A stretch of 64,000 nucleotides of DNA, taken from the NCBI GenBank assembly GCA_973895155.1, contig OZ316892.1, forward strand, positions 18,166,001-18,230,000. The letters run 5' to 3'. The position numbers were made by a program, and so were the translations under genes. The notes below the pieces were generated by a model. The model was not told the DNA's origin. It saw only the letters and a list, made by a program, of their open reading frames with translations, and did no database searches. This stretch comes from Marsupella aquatica (Eukaryota; Marchantiophyta). Of this stretch, positions 47,918 to 57,790 are shown one piece after another (position 1 is the stretch's first letter; each line of letters starts with the position of its first letter).

Positions 47918-47995
47918 ATGAGAGCCGGCGCCTTGCTCTCCGCTACCAATCTCACTACCAGACTCTTATTACGTTCCGCACGGGTCGCCATTTAG
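47918..47995 (+). CDS. Possible 25-residue small protein or orphan first exon
   Basis: ATG at 47918 reads MRAGALLSATNLTTRLLLRS, then ARVAI and a stop. The peptide is rich in Arg, Leu, Ala and Ser with no acidic residue, like a mitochondrial presequence. A TATATA sequence lies about 67 bases upstream (about 47849). It could be a first exon whose donor (CGG|GTCGCC) leads to exons lost to the downstream microsatellite and repeats. There is no direct evidence of expression. Confidence 0.2.
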   Translation: MRAGALLSATNLTTRLLLRSARVAI

Positions 47996-48119
47996 GCCCT
48001 CCCTATCCCCTCCGACCTGCTCGCTCTCGCTTGTACCTCATTCGCCATTCACGGGCGGTGACCGGACGCTCTAAGCGACTCATTCGCTCATCCCAACAAA
48101 AATTCAAGCAAAACCGGAG

Positions 48120-48170
<51 letters not shown>

Positions 48171-48198
48171 GCTCGCTCTCTCTCTCTCTCTGTCTCTC

Positions 48199-48234
<36 letters not shown>

Positions 48235-48249
48235 GCTCGCTCTCTCTCT
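48120..48249. repeat. TC microsatellite, about 130 bp
   Basis: A long pyrimidine run of TC dinucleotides broken by occasional TCGC and TCTG units. Plus and minus frames through it are simple Leu/Ser or Arg/Glu repeats and are not genes. Confidence 0.97.
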
Positions 48250-48429
48250 GGCGCACGACCGCACGACTACAGAGAGATCTTGATTGTTAGGAAAGCACTG
48301 GAACGGGTCCCTCAGTCTCAACAGCATCAAGGGTCCTCACCTCATTGACAGAGAGGGGAGGAGGGCGCCCGAATGTGCACCGACCGCGCATCTTCTGTCG
48401 ATCATCGTTCCATGTTTGTGAAGTACAGT

Positions 48430-48855
48430 CCACCACACAGTATTTCCCGTCTTTTCTCCTTCTCCTACAGATTCGGTGTAGTCGATGTCATTCTTCGTCT
48501 CTCTCCTCTAACAGAAAAATCAGACAGAGCAACCACTCTATTGAAAGAGGGACAACAGAGGCAAAATACAGGCCACCACAGTATTTCCCGTCTTTTCTCC
48601 TTCTCCTACAGATTCGGTGTGGTCGATGTCATTCTTCTTCTCTTTTGTCAACATCAAAATCAGACAGACAGCAACCACTCTCTTGAAAGAGGGCCAACAG
48701 AGGCAAAATACAGGCCACCACAGTATTTCCCGTCTCTTCTCCTTCTCCTACAGATTCGGCGTAGTCGATGTCATTCTTCTTCTCTTTGGTCAGCTTCAAA
48801 CTCATACAGACAGCAACCACTCTATTGAATGAGGGCCAACAGACACAGAGAAAGG
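48430..48855. repeat. Tandem repeat, three units of about 141 bp
   Basis: Units start with CAGTATTTCCCGTCT at 48438, 48579 and 48721. They share CTTCTCCTACAGATTCGG and GTCGATGTCATTCTTC and differ by small indels and substitutions. Every unit contains a splice-acceptor-like TTCTCCTACAG. The frames reading across are created by the repeat. Confidence 0.9.
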
Positions 48856-49476
48856 AGTCGAAAGATGACCAAAGAAAACAAGCAGGCTGATGCGAGCGCA
48901 ACGTAAACCGACACGACGCAGCCCGTTTCGTAATCACTCTGGCGAATGATTGCTTGCACACTCGCAAGCTCGCTCGCTCCTCGCTCTCACGTCGATCGAT
49001 GAATTCACGAATGAAGCTCTGAATCTGGTCATCAAACATTGAGAAATTGCATTGCCGTAAAAGTTACTCGGTATGGTCTCCTTTACCGAACCAACGGTGG
49101 TTTGGTGTGGTTGGTTGGTAGGCTCGTCGCCGCGGCGAAAGTTTGGCTCGGGCAAGAGTAATCCAGGTTCGGCCGGGCTTCGCTTGCCTTGGCTTTGGAG
49201 CGTGACCAGTTCGTCGGACCAAAGTGAGGACAAATCAAACGATCAAATCTGGTTACTACAGTCCACTGGACAGTACAGTAGATGCCCGGCTCTGTCAGTT
49301 GCCGAGATTTGAACCCCGGATCTGCAAAAACGACATAATAACATTTAAATTACAATATAAAAGTGGCACTTACTATGCTTAGATGCGGAATTTCGGACGC
49401 CGAGCGTAGGCCTGTAACTGACAAAGGATTGATTTGGGGACAAGAAAGGGAGGGGCAATTTGGTCAACCAGCACAC
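48856..49476. other. Spacer left of the Harbinger element
   Basis: Mixed-composition sequence without a recognised gene; it ends at the target site of the transposon. Confidence 0.45.
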
Positions 49477-49479
49477 TAA

Positions 49480-49503
49480 GAGCAGGGTTCCATGGAGGTA
49501 CGG
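49480..49503 (+). repeat. Left terminal inverted repeat of the Harbinger element
   Basis: Begins GAGCAGGGTTCCATG directly after the TAA target duplication and is matched in inverted form at 54489-54512. Such ends are the sites the transposase and its Myb-like partner recognise. Confidence 0.93.
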
Positions 49504-50100
49504 CCAAGGAGCGGAGGAGTGCTTGAAGTGCCCAAGAAGGATGGGCATGCTGACACGCAACGCCCGTACCGAGGAGCAGGGGGTGCGGGTGGTGCGGGGA
49601 GCGAGGAGGTGGGGATGCCCACCCACCCCTCGCGGGGCACCCTTGCCCCCGCTCGGCAACGGGCCAGCCCCGGTTTTGCCAAGCAAAGAAACCGTCAGTG
49701 GGCGGTCACTCTTTCGTGGCCCGGGCTGCAGCTCATGGCCCGATTGGAAAGCCTCCCGGGCCAGCTCGCGACCCGCCAACGTACCCTCCCGCCAGCCCTC
49801 CCGCTCGCACTTGCGCTGCGGAAATTTTTCGGCAGCTCCCGTCTGCTCTCCCGCCATAGCTTTTTCCTGCTGCAGCTGCGCTCGTTGCCCAAACCACAGC
49901 ACTGTTGCTGCTACCGATCCCACCATAGCTCATTGACTAGGCCGATCCTTGGTTGTGAATCGGTCATGCCAAGCTGCTCTCACAGCTTTTATTGGGATAG
50001 ATTGAGAGCCCATCGTTCCTTTCATAGCGCTGTCGCTGAACAGAGTTCGTGGAGGTGCCAGGCTGATTAGAGGGACTCATTCCAGCAAGGTGTTGTTACC
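49504..50100. other. GC-rich left subterminal region of the Harbinger element
   Basis: This region is much richer in G and C than the rest of the window. Overlapping frames are open on both strands (for example 49492-50070 plus and 49345-49926 minus), which is expected of GC-rich DNA with few stop codons, so I do not call them genes. Confidence 0.6.
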
Positions 50101-50563
50101 AAATTGCATTGTATGATCCAATAGAGTAGGCATGGATGTCAACAAACCATTCTGAATTCTCACTCTACAATTTTGTGAATTGGATCCTTCGTCTTTTAAG
50201 GCCACAGTATGGAGAAAATCCACGTACAGCTCTGGAGAAATCTTGTCTATGAGTGATGTTTTCATAAATAAGCTGAAGTGAATTGGATTCAGAAATGGGA
50301 ATGAGCTCATATAATTATCACGTTTCTCATCCACTGTGAATTGATATACATAAACATACAGTAGCCACTGGACAGAGCCTATTTTCAAATTGAAATGGAA
50401 TGAGCTTATACAATTAAACAATGTGCGTGTCTGAGCCACTGGACAGAGCCTATCTTACCATTGAAATGGAAAATGAGTTAATAAAATTAATAGTGAATAC
50501 GTCTGATTTGAAGTAGGAATGGATGTGCCTAATGAATAGCTTATCTTAAATTGATTTGTGCAG

Positions 50564-51583
50564 ATGGCAGAGGAACCACGTTGCACTGCTCAATGGGACA
50601 CCAGAGAGCTTCTGGTTCTTGTGGACAGCAAGAAATTCCAGCAAGACCAGTCTCAATTGGACTCATCTAGAGATCGAATTCGGACAGCTGAGCAAAGATG
50701 GAAGGATATTGAAGACATGTGCAAGGCGAACAATGTTCAAAGGGGCTGGAAACAGTGCAAGAAAAGGTGGGAGAAGTTATTGACAGACTTCAAAAAAATC
50801 TATGACTTCCAAGCCCACACACCCTCTGGTGGTGATGGATATTTTGAGATGCCTAGGTCTGCAAAGAAGGATCGAAGCTTGCCCACTACTTTCCAGGAAG
50901 ATGTTTATGAGGCTATGGTGGTTTTTGTGCCGGCAAATAGAGCTGTCAATCCAGACCCGAATCAATATGTAGACAGCACAGCAGATGCAGAGGTCACAGA
51001 AGCTGTCCGACAATCCAGAGCAAGCATGAATTCTCAATCCCAACCATGGTCCAATTATACCAATTCAGACATCGGTTGGGGCGACACAAATCGTGAAAGC
51101 CCTGATGCTGTGTTTGAGGACCTAGATTCTGATGCAGAGCCTTTTGATAGCTCATATATTCCACCATCAGCTACCCGTGAGAATGCAACTCCTGGTTCTC
51201 AGACTGGCCACTCAAGTAGGGATCGGTCCACACCCTCACAGCCTACAAACTCCCCAAACCCAAGCCCAACCTCTGTCACAGGACAGGGGGATGCTGAACC
51301 ATCAACCACTAGGGGCTGGAAAAGGAAGAAAGCTTCTGAACGGACCAGAGACGAGATGCACAAAGTGACAGAACATTTTGTGAAAGCAATTGCTGAGGAC
51401 CGTATGTCAAGAAGGGAGGAGCACAATGAACTCCTCACATTTAACAATAAGAGGCATACTGACATCCTGAATGCTCAAGTTGAAGCAAGTCGATCTGCTC
51501 GACAGACAGGAATAGATGTTGCAAATGCTCTTGCATTCATTGGCGAATCTGTTCGGTACCTTGCAGATGGATTGAGACAATGA
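50564..51583 (+). CDS. Harbinger Myb/SANT-like (trihelix) DNA-binding protein
   Basis: A 339-residue frame starting MAEEPRCTAQWDTREL. Residues about 8-75 have the trihelix/Myb-SANT-like pattern with spaced tryptophans (TAQWDTRELLVLVDSKKF, RWKDIEDMCKANNVQRGW, CKKRWEKLLTDFKKIYDF). A Ser/Pro/Asn-rich linker (about 130-260), a basic KRKKASERTRDE segment and a C-terminal helical region (about 270-339) follow. In PIF/Harbinger elements this protein binds the element ends and brings the transposase into the nucleus. I chose the ATG at 50564; a CAG immediately before it could be a splice acceptor, which would put an upstream leader exon in the element. Confidence 0.85.
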   Translation: MAEEPRCTAQWDTRELLVLVDSKKFQQDQSQLDSSRDRIRTAEQRWKDIEDMCKANNVQRGWKQCKKRWEKLLTDFKKIYDFQAHTPSGGDGYFEMPRSAKKDRSLPTTFQEDVYEAMVVFVPANRAVNPDPNQYVDSTADAEVTEAVRQSRASMNSQSQPWSNYTNSDIGWGDTNRESPDAVFEDLDSDAEPFDSSYIPPSATRENATPGSQTGHSSRDRSTPSQPTNSPNPSPTSVTGQGDAEPSTTRGWKRKKASERTRDEMHKVTEHFVKAIAEDRMSRREEHNELLTFNNKRHTDILNAQVEASRSARQTGIDVANALAFIGESVRYLADGLRQ

Positions 51584-52099
51584 AGAAACACTTCAGGAGA
51601 TTTAGCTTCACAGCATATCGTTCAATAGTAGATATGACAGTCCTTCAGTAGTGAGAAATACAAAGACTACAGACTCAATACAATCTAGCATATCATTTTG
51701 TGGCGAAAATACTGCAGAAGCTTTTGCTGTCACTTCTGCACTTTAGACAAATTTTGAAAGTCAAACATTGAAATGTAAGAGCTTTTCTCTATAAAACGAA
51801 GACTACTGTTGTGCTGGTGATTCAGTGGGCAACTTGTGTACATGATAACATTGACAACAACTCTGTGTGCCCAAGACTGTGGGTCAGTCTGGTTGATTAG
51901 ACAAATATACCACAAACTCACTCTCCACTTGGTAATCTAGTATTGGACAATCTTGTGTGCTGTGACATTCAAAGTTTGGCACAAATACAAACAATGCTTG
52001 CTGAAAACAGAGGAAAATCAATTTTTAAAAAGTTTCTCAACTGCATTACAATGTACGAAATTTTACATCTGAGTGCCCACTAGGCACTTCAACTCTTGA

Positions 52100-53677
52100 C
52101 TATGCTACATGGTCCATTAAGGCCATTCGTGCTTCAGGCCCCCCTCTGTACATCCTGCGGTTGGGCCGTAGGACTCCTGCATAGCCTGGTGGGTGAGGTG
52201 GATAGTTTTGCCAAACTACATTTGCCAGCCCATCATTCCTGTCTATGATAAGATTGTGAAGAACACAACAGGCAAAGATCATTGGTCCAAGTCGTTCAAT
52301 CCGAGGCTTCCACAACACCCTGCTGAGAATTCTCCATGTCCCTTTCAGTCTACCAAAAGCTCTTTCTACACACATTCTAGTGCTAGAGAGCTTGTAGTTA
52401 AAAGCATCAGTTTGCTCTGAAATACCTCTTGCAAAAGGGACAATGAGCCAAGGGAGTAAAGGATATCCTGCATCCCCAATGATGTACTCTTGCAGCATCC
52501 GGCCATCATGACAATGGAATAGAGGTCCACTCAATCGACTATGGTATTGTGTCACTTGGTAGTAAAACCGAGACATCCTCATTAATCTTGTATCCTGAAT
52601 GCTTCCGGGCAGCCCACAACAAACATCCAAGAATCTCAATTTCTGGTCACAAATAGCTTGCATGGAGACTGACAGCTTGTGCTTCCAATCATAGTATTGG
52701 GTGGAATCCTCACCAAATGGCAACTCAATTGGCAAGTGAGTGCCATCAATAGCTCCACAACAATTTGGAAAACCCCATCTATCCTGAAATCCCTGCTTAA
52801 CTTGGGTTAGACCTGCCTCATCTGGCCATCGAATCACATGTGCAGCCCGCCTGCGTAAAGAAGAAATGAATTTCCAAGTAACCTTCACTGCAGAACTTTT
52901 TGAAACTCCAAACAATTCGCCCAGTGTGAGAAATGTATCTCCTGTAGCCAGACGTCTCAGTGCAAGGGCAACTTGCCTCATCACCAAAAGCTGTCGATTA
53001 GGTAGGATTCGCAATGAAATAGGAGGGTCTGTAATCATATCGTCATGCAACAGCTCACATATGTAGAAAAAAAGTTGGGGACCAATTCTGAAAAACTCTT
53101 GAAAACGGTGTGGGTCCTCCCAAGGTGTCTCATCAATCCAAATAATTAATCTCTGTCGTGTACGAGGTTTAATGTACCACTGATCGATAACCTGCCTTGG
53201 TCGAATGTGTACTAACCCAAGTGCTTGCAGAAAAGAGGGCATTATGTGAGAAAACAATAGGGCTCTGCAGAATGTTGATTGGGTCAATTCAGAAGTTTCC
53301 ATGGAGTCCAGTAAAAGATAGGAGCTCTCAAACAGTGGCATCATCAAATGGACTACAGTGGCAATTGAGGCCATCAAAGATGCAATTGTTCTCAGTATGG
53401 AGTGGAGTCGATCTGGTCCGGATGCAGGTTGAAACCTGCGAGGAGGAGGTCTCCTTTGCTCCACAACAGTGTTTAGAGAGAGATTGAGATCAGGAATGTC
53501 AATGGGCAACTCATCTCCAATATTATTATTCACCCCTGCCATGGGAATCCACCTAGAACAGCTTCTGCCTGCCATGAAGGACATAATTCTAGGAAAATCA
53601 TCATTCCTAATAACACCATGCTTATTAATTGTTGAGAGAAGTACAAAATTTTGGGAAGCAAACAGAACATCACACAA
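52100..53677 (-). CDS. PIF/Harbinger DDE transposase
   Basis: An intact 525-residue frame. The DDE_Tnp_4 nuclease has its three acidic residues in recognisable settings: CCGAIDGTHLPIELP (D about 311), EYIIGDAGYPLLPWLIVPF (D about 402) and RMCVERAFGRLKGTWRIL (E about 439). Upstream, LRRLATGDTFLTLGELFGVS followed by VTWKFISSL is the helix-turn-helix that usually precedes the nuclease. Conserved CVLHNLI lies near the C-terminus. The N-terminal 130 residues are less conserved, and the true start may be a later Met (for example residue 32 or 46). It reads toward the Myb-like ORF with a gap of about 500 bp. No stop or frameshift is seen. Confidence 0.93.
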   Translation of the reverse strand: MCDVLFASQNFVLLSTINKHGVIRNDDFPRIMSFMAGRSCSRWIPMAGVNNNIGDELPIDIPDLNLSLNTVVEQRRPPPRRFQPASGPDRLHSILRTIASLMASIATVVHLMMPLFESSYLLLDSMETSELTQSTFCRALLFSHIMPSFLQALGLVHIRPRQVIDQWYIKPRTRQRLIIWIDETPWEDPHRFQEFFRIGPQLFFYICELLHDDMITDPPISLRILPNRQLLVMRQVALALRRLATGDTFLTLGELFGVSKSSAVKVTWKFISSLRRRAAHVIRWPDEAGLTQVKQGFQDRWGFPNCCGAIDGTHLPIELPFGEDSTQYYDWKHKLSVSMQAICDQKLRFLDVCCGLPGSIQDTRLMRMSRFYYQVTQYHSRLSGPLFHCHDGRMLQEYIIGDAGYPLLPWLIVPFARGISEQTDAFNYKLSSTRMCVERAFGRLKGTWRILSRVLWKPRIERLGPMIFACCVLHNLIIDRNDGLANVVWQNYPPHPPGYAGVLRPNRRMYRGGPEARMALMDHVA

Positions 53678-54179
53678 CGGCTGCTATTCCTAGAATTGAA
53701 GCCTACTATGTACAATGCTTTCTTATTACAATTTTTTGCAAACTGCAAAGAGCTAACAGCATGCAATGTACAGTAATTGAAATTTCAATTCAAGGAATGC
53801 AAGGTAGAACACTCAATTGAAAAACTAATGACAGTATGCACCTGAACTAAGAGTCGCCAATTGCACAGAAGAGGCCTCCACTCGAACCACAGGGCTTGAA
53901 TAAAAATGAAGATCTGCCTGTGAGAATGCTTACAGAATTGTAGCCCCTCTCGAAGTTCAGTAGTCCTCAATTGTTTTTTTGCAAACTACAAGCTTCTGCT
54001 GTGAACATTTCAAATTGAAATAGAGGTGGACTGAATTAGGTCTGACGGTTTGACTGAGAAGCGACAAGTTTTTTTAAAAGTGACAATGTTTCAATGATCG
54101 AGTTGTGCAGCCAAGAAATAGCGGAGCAAAGCTATGGTGACTGACCTCTGCACGGACGCAGCGACATGGGCAGCAGGTT

Positions 54180-54480
54180 GACAACTCCCGAGCTCGCGAG
54201 CCCGAGCTATGGCGTCGCCAGGCCTCTCCCTGGTGTCGTGGATGCCGAAGGTGGAGTCGGGGCCCAAAGGTGGAGTCGGACCAGAAAGCTGGAGTTGGGC
54301 CCAAAGGTGGAGTCGTGCCCAAAGGCGTAGGCAGGCCCTGGGTGTATGGAGACCGGCAGGCAGAGGTGAGGGCGGGGGCAGGGAGCGGCCGCAGTCGCCC
54401 CATGCGACTGTGGCTCGGAGAGCCCAACTACCTCCAAAGTTGGGGGAGACCTCGGGACTAGCGGAGTGAGTGCGGACGGC
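54180..54480. repeat. GC-rich right subterminal region with short direct repeats
   Basis: The words AAGGTGGAGTCG and GGGCCCAAAGGTGGAGTCG recur every 17-36 bp between about 54247 and 54325. Short repeated words near the ends are common binding sites for Harbinger proteins. Overlapping open frames here reflect GC content. Confidence 0.7.
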
Positions 54481-54488
54481 ACTCCCCA

Positions 54489-54512
54489 GCCGTACTGCAT
54501 GGAACCCTGCTC
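54489..54512 (-). repeat. Right terminal inverted repeat of the Harbinger element
   Basis: Ends CATGGAACCCTGCTC directly before the TAA target duplication, the inverted match of the left end. Confidence 0.93.
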
Positions 54513-54831
54513 TAAGTAATGATTAGAGCATGATTGACACAAATATATTCTGGAAGGGCCTTCATGGGCAAACTCACTTATTGTTGCATATTGGGTCCCG
54601 CTTGGGGAAACACACTTATTGTTGCCCATTTGCACTCCATTCTCTTGCTCACAACACGTGCCTGATGACATGAAGGTATAGGTACAGTAGGTCTTCATAT
54701 TTCCAAATGTTAGATACTGTAAGGTGCGAAGATCCAAATAAGTACAGTTGGGTGGTAGTAAGTTGTCCAAGCAAGCGGAGAGCCATGTTAGCCATGTTCA
54801 TTAGGGCTTTTTACCAAAATTATTCATTAGG

Positions 54832-55532
54832 GCTTTTTACCAAAATTATTTTAATTAGTAGGTTGTCCACCATATATTGTATATCTGGGTTTTATCAACT
54901 ATTGTAGTTAACCCAGGGTGATTTTTCATTGGTGGACTAACATGTGGCGAGGCACCACTGGCTCCGCCTTACCCTGATCGAGCTTACCCTCACCCAGCTA
55001 GTTCTTTCCCATTTTTTGTACAAGCCTTACACCAACCAGGGCTGGCCCCTTGCCCTCGTAAGTTTCTATCCCAACCGGGATCCCAACCCTGACAACCTTG
55101 CTGGCTGGGTGCTGCAATTTTGCCTTCCAGAATGGGGTCCCACACTCCATAGGGGCCTGATGATCCTTGGGTCCCGGTGATCCACCCTACTCCCACTTTT
55201 TTGAAGGAAAGAGGCCCCGATAATATACATATTTTCCATGTGTAAACAAACCCACATTTGAGCCTACGGCCTGATTCAAGCTGGGTCATCGGGATTTAGA
55301 ACTCAATAGGGGGATTGGCCAGCCCTGTTTGGTGCAGGGCTCATTCAAAAAATGGGAAAGAGCTAGCCCGGTGAAGGTAAACTCGGCCAGGGTAAGGCGG
55401 AGCCAATAGTGCCTCGCCACCTGTCAGTCCACCAATGAGAAACCACCCTGGGTTAACTAAAACTATAATGTATACAATATGGGGGGCAACCTAGCAATTA
55501 AAATTAATTTTGGGGGTAGGTTAGTAAAAAGC
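54832..55532. mobile_element. Foldback element with long inverted arms
   Basis: Left arm 54832-55060 and right arm about 55310-55532 are imperfect inverted copies about 225 bp long. They share GGCTCCGCCTTACCCTG, GTTAACCCAGGGTG and CATTGGTGGACT on opposite strands. The central spacer is about 250 bp and has no transposase. At the left end the sequence ATTAGGGCTTTTTACCAAAA is itself duplicated (54800 and 54827). The exact termini and target duplication are not clear. Class is uncertain; long inverted arms without coding suggest a MITE or foldback. Confidence 0.85.
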
Positions 55533-56019
55533 TGTATGACAATGAAATTTGGAGTTCAAGCTTGTGAGTTGGAGTCAACAGCTTTAGTAAAGTGCAGGTC
55601 CATCCAAGCTTAATTTCCTAATTATCGCATTTTGCTGTTCAAGAAAAAGTGGCATGAAAGAATCAAAACAAGGGTGAGTTTCTTCTGTTCTAATAGAAAG
55701 ACTCAAAAATGATTATTTTTTTTAATAAATTCATCACTACAATAACCAGAGAAATAATTCCAAGAATCAACTCTTGGACACTAAGTTGCATGGGCAGTGG
55801 CAAAGTCAGCCTAAATCGTGTTTAAAGCTTACAGAGTGCATAAACTACAGTAGGGAGTTTCAAATAGAGTACCGTTGTAATGTTGAGACTCTCGGTTCAA
55901 GACTTAATACCAACAAGCAAACAATTGAACCATACTCATGACCAGAGAGGGCTTCTGTCACACAAAGACTGAAAGTACATCTCCACTTCCATATATTTCT
56001 ACCTCCCTGGTGAATTACT
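55533..56019. other. Spacer, no gene seen
   Basis: AT-rich sequence between the foldback and the satellite array, without a recognised gene. Confidence 0.45.
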
Positions 56020-57790
56020 TACCAAATTTCCCACCTTGGCTCTTATCCTGGAATACCAACCATACGAAGTGAGGTCCCACTACTTTACTTGACTTGACTT
56101 CATTTAGTCAACAAGAAGACGTGATCAGCTCATGACTTTTGCTACTGAAGATTGGGAATGTTTATAAAAGATTGGGTTTAGAAACATTTCAATAGATGTT
56201 TTTGCACTACTTTGAAATTAGCTTGTCAATATTTTTGTGTGTCTTTTCATGACGTTGCATCTTTTGAATCGGAAAGTTGGTCCATAAAGTCGAATGTACC
56301 GCACTTGAAAAGTTGGCAAACCAATTTAAATTCTCAAATACCCTACCAAGGCTCTTACCCTGGGATACCAACCATACGAAGTGAGGTCCCACTACTTGAC
56401 TTGACTTGACTTAGTTTAATCAACAAGAAGATGTGAGCAGCTCATGACTTTTGCTACTGAAGATCGGGTTGGTTCACAAAAGATTGGGTTTAGAAAATAG
56501 ATGTCTTGATCTTTACTTCTCTTTGCACTACTTTCCTTGAAAGTAGCTTGACAGTGTTTTTGTTTGTCTTTTCATCTTGTTTCATCTTTTGAATCTGAAA
56601 AGTTCATAGAGTTCAATGCACTGCAGCCGAAAGTTGGCAGCAAAAGTTTAAATTCTCAAAATACCCTACCATGGCTCTTACCCTGGGATACCAAGCATAC
56701 AAAGTGAGATCCCACTACTTGACTTGACTTTCTTTAGTCAACTATAAGATGTGATCAGCTCATGACTCTTGCTAGTGAAGATCAGGTTGGTTTACAAAAA
56801 CGATTGGGTTTAGAAACATTTCAATTGATGTCTTGATCTTTACTTGTAAAAGCACTACTATGAAACTGTCTCGCGTCTTCCCCCAAAACACAGTGCCATG
56901 ATGCTTTATTGAAATATAGCGCCTGGGGAGTTGTGTTTGAGTCTTGACTCTATGTTTTGGTTTTGTTTTTGTGACATTGTGGTTTAAATACGATGTTGTG
57001 TTCAAATATTGGTGTTGTGATTGAATTTTGGGATTATGATGAATGTGGCCAGGGTGTAAGCAAGAATGACAGGCATCGGACTTATGTGTCTTAGAGAGTA
57101 GTGCTCAAGTTCAAGCTTCTTCTAATTCCCAACAACATTTCCTCCCTGAAAGGGAATGTGCAGCTCAATAATTCTAACACTTCAGGAATAAGAAATTATA
57201 ATATCTTTTTCTGATTTCTGGTGCGTTTGGACTTGGATGTAATTATTTGCAAAGGAACACAATGTTGTTGATTGGCATGTCAATAGAGTATGTGTGGGCC
57301 AAATTGCTCCCAAAATCGTTGCCACCATTGCTGTAGAAGAAGTGATGGCTGTCAAGAGCTTTTCTGATTGCTTTTCTATCATTTCATTAATCTTCAAAGA
57401 ATGTGAATAGAGAATATACTTTGGTGACACTTTATTTTACTCTTTCCTATTCACGTTCAAATAGTTGATAGTTGGGGCTTGTTGTGTTAAATGGACTTTG
57501 TGTGAGTTGAAAGTACTTTTTCTTTATGGGACCCACTACTTGACTTGACTTCATCTAGTCAATAAGAAGATATCATCAGCTCATGACTTTTGATAGTGAA
57601 GATTGGGTTGTTTACAAAAGATTCGCCTTAGAAACATTTCAATAGATGTCTTGAACTTTACTTATCTTTGCACTACTTTGAAACGAGCTTGCCAATGTTT
57701 TTGTGTGTCTTTTCATCTCGTTTCACCTTTTTAATCTGAAAAGTTGCTCGATAGAGTTCAATTAACTGCAGTAGAAAAATTGGCAACAAG
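56020..57790. repeat. Satellite-like tandem array, about 310-320-bp units, interrupted
   Basis: Units start with TGGCTCTTACCCTGG-type words at about 56036, 56347 and 56669. They share CCCACTACTTGACTTGACTT, AGCTCATGACTTTTGCTA, AGATTGGGTTTAGAAA and TTTTGTGTGTCTTTTCATC. The third unit breaks off near 56870 and a fourth, 5'-truncated unit resumes near 57530. The 660-bp stretch in between looks like an insertion and contains sequence related to 26371-26580. Confidence 0.85.

Larger units (their letters stand above)
49477..54515. mobile_element. Complete PIF/Harbinger DNA transposon
   Basis: The element body is 49480-54512 (5,033 bp) and is flanked by TAA at 49477-49479 and 54513-54515, the 3-bp target duplication typical of this superfamily. 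The terminal inverted repeats begin with 15 identical bases (GAGCAGGGTTCCATG) and continue imperfectly (GTACGGC after a small difference). Inside are the two genes the superfamily needs: a trihelix/Myb-SANT-like ORF (50564-51583, plus) and a DDE transposase ORF (52100-53677, minus), arranged tail to tail. Both frames are intact, so the element may still be autonomous. The terminal few hundred bases are GC-rich, unlike the AT-rich centre and flanks. Confidence 0.95.

Noticed and set aside
48031-48348. 105-codon plus and 80-codon minus frames
   Set aside because: They are translations of a TC microsatellite.
49345-50070. Overlapping frames of 158-193 codons on both strands
   Set aside because: GC-rich transposon end with few stop codons; frames overlap on both strands and show no domain.
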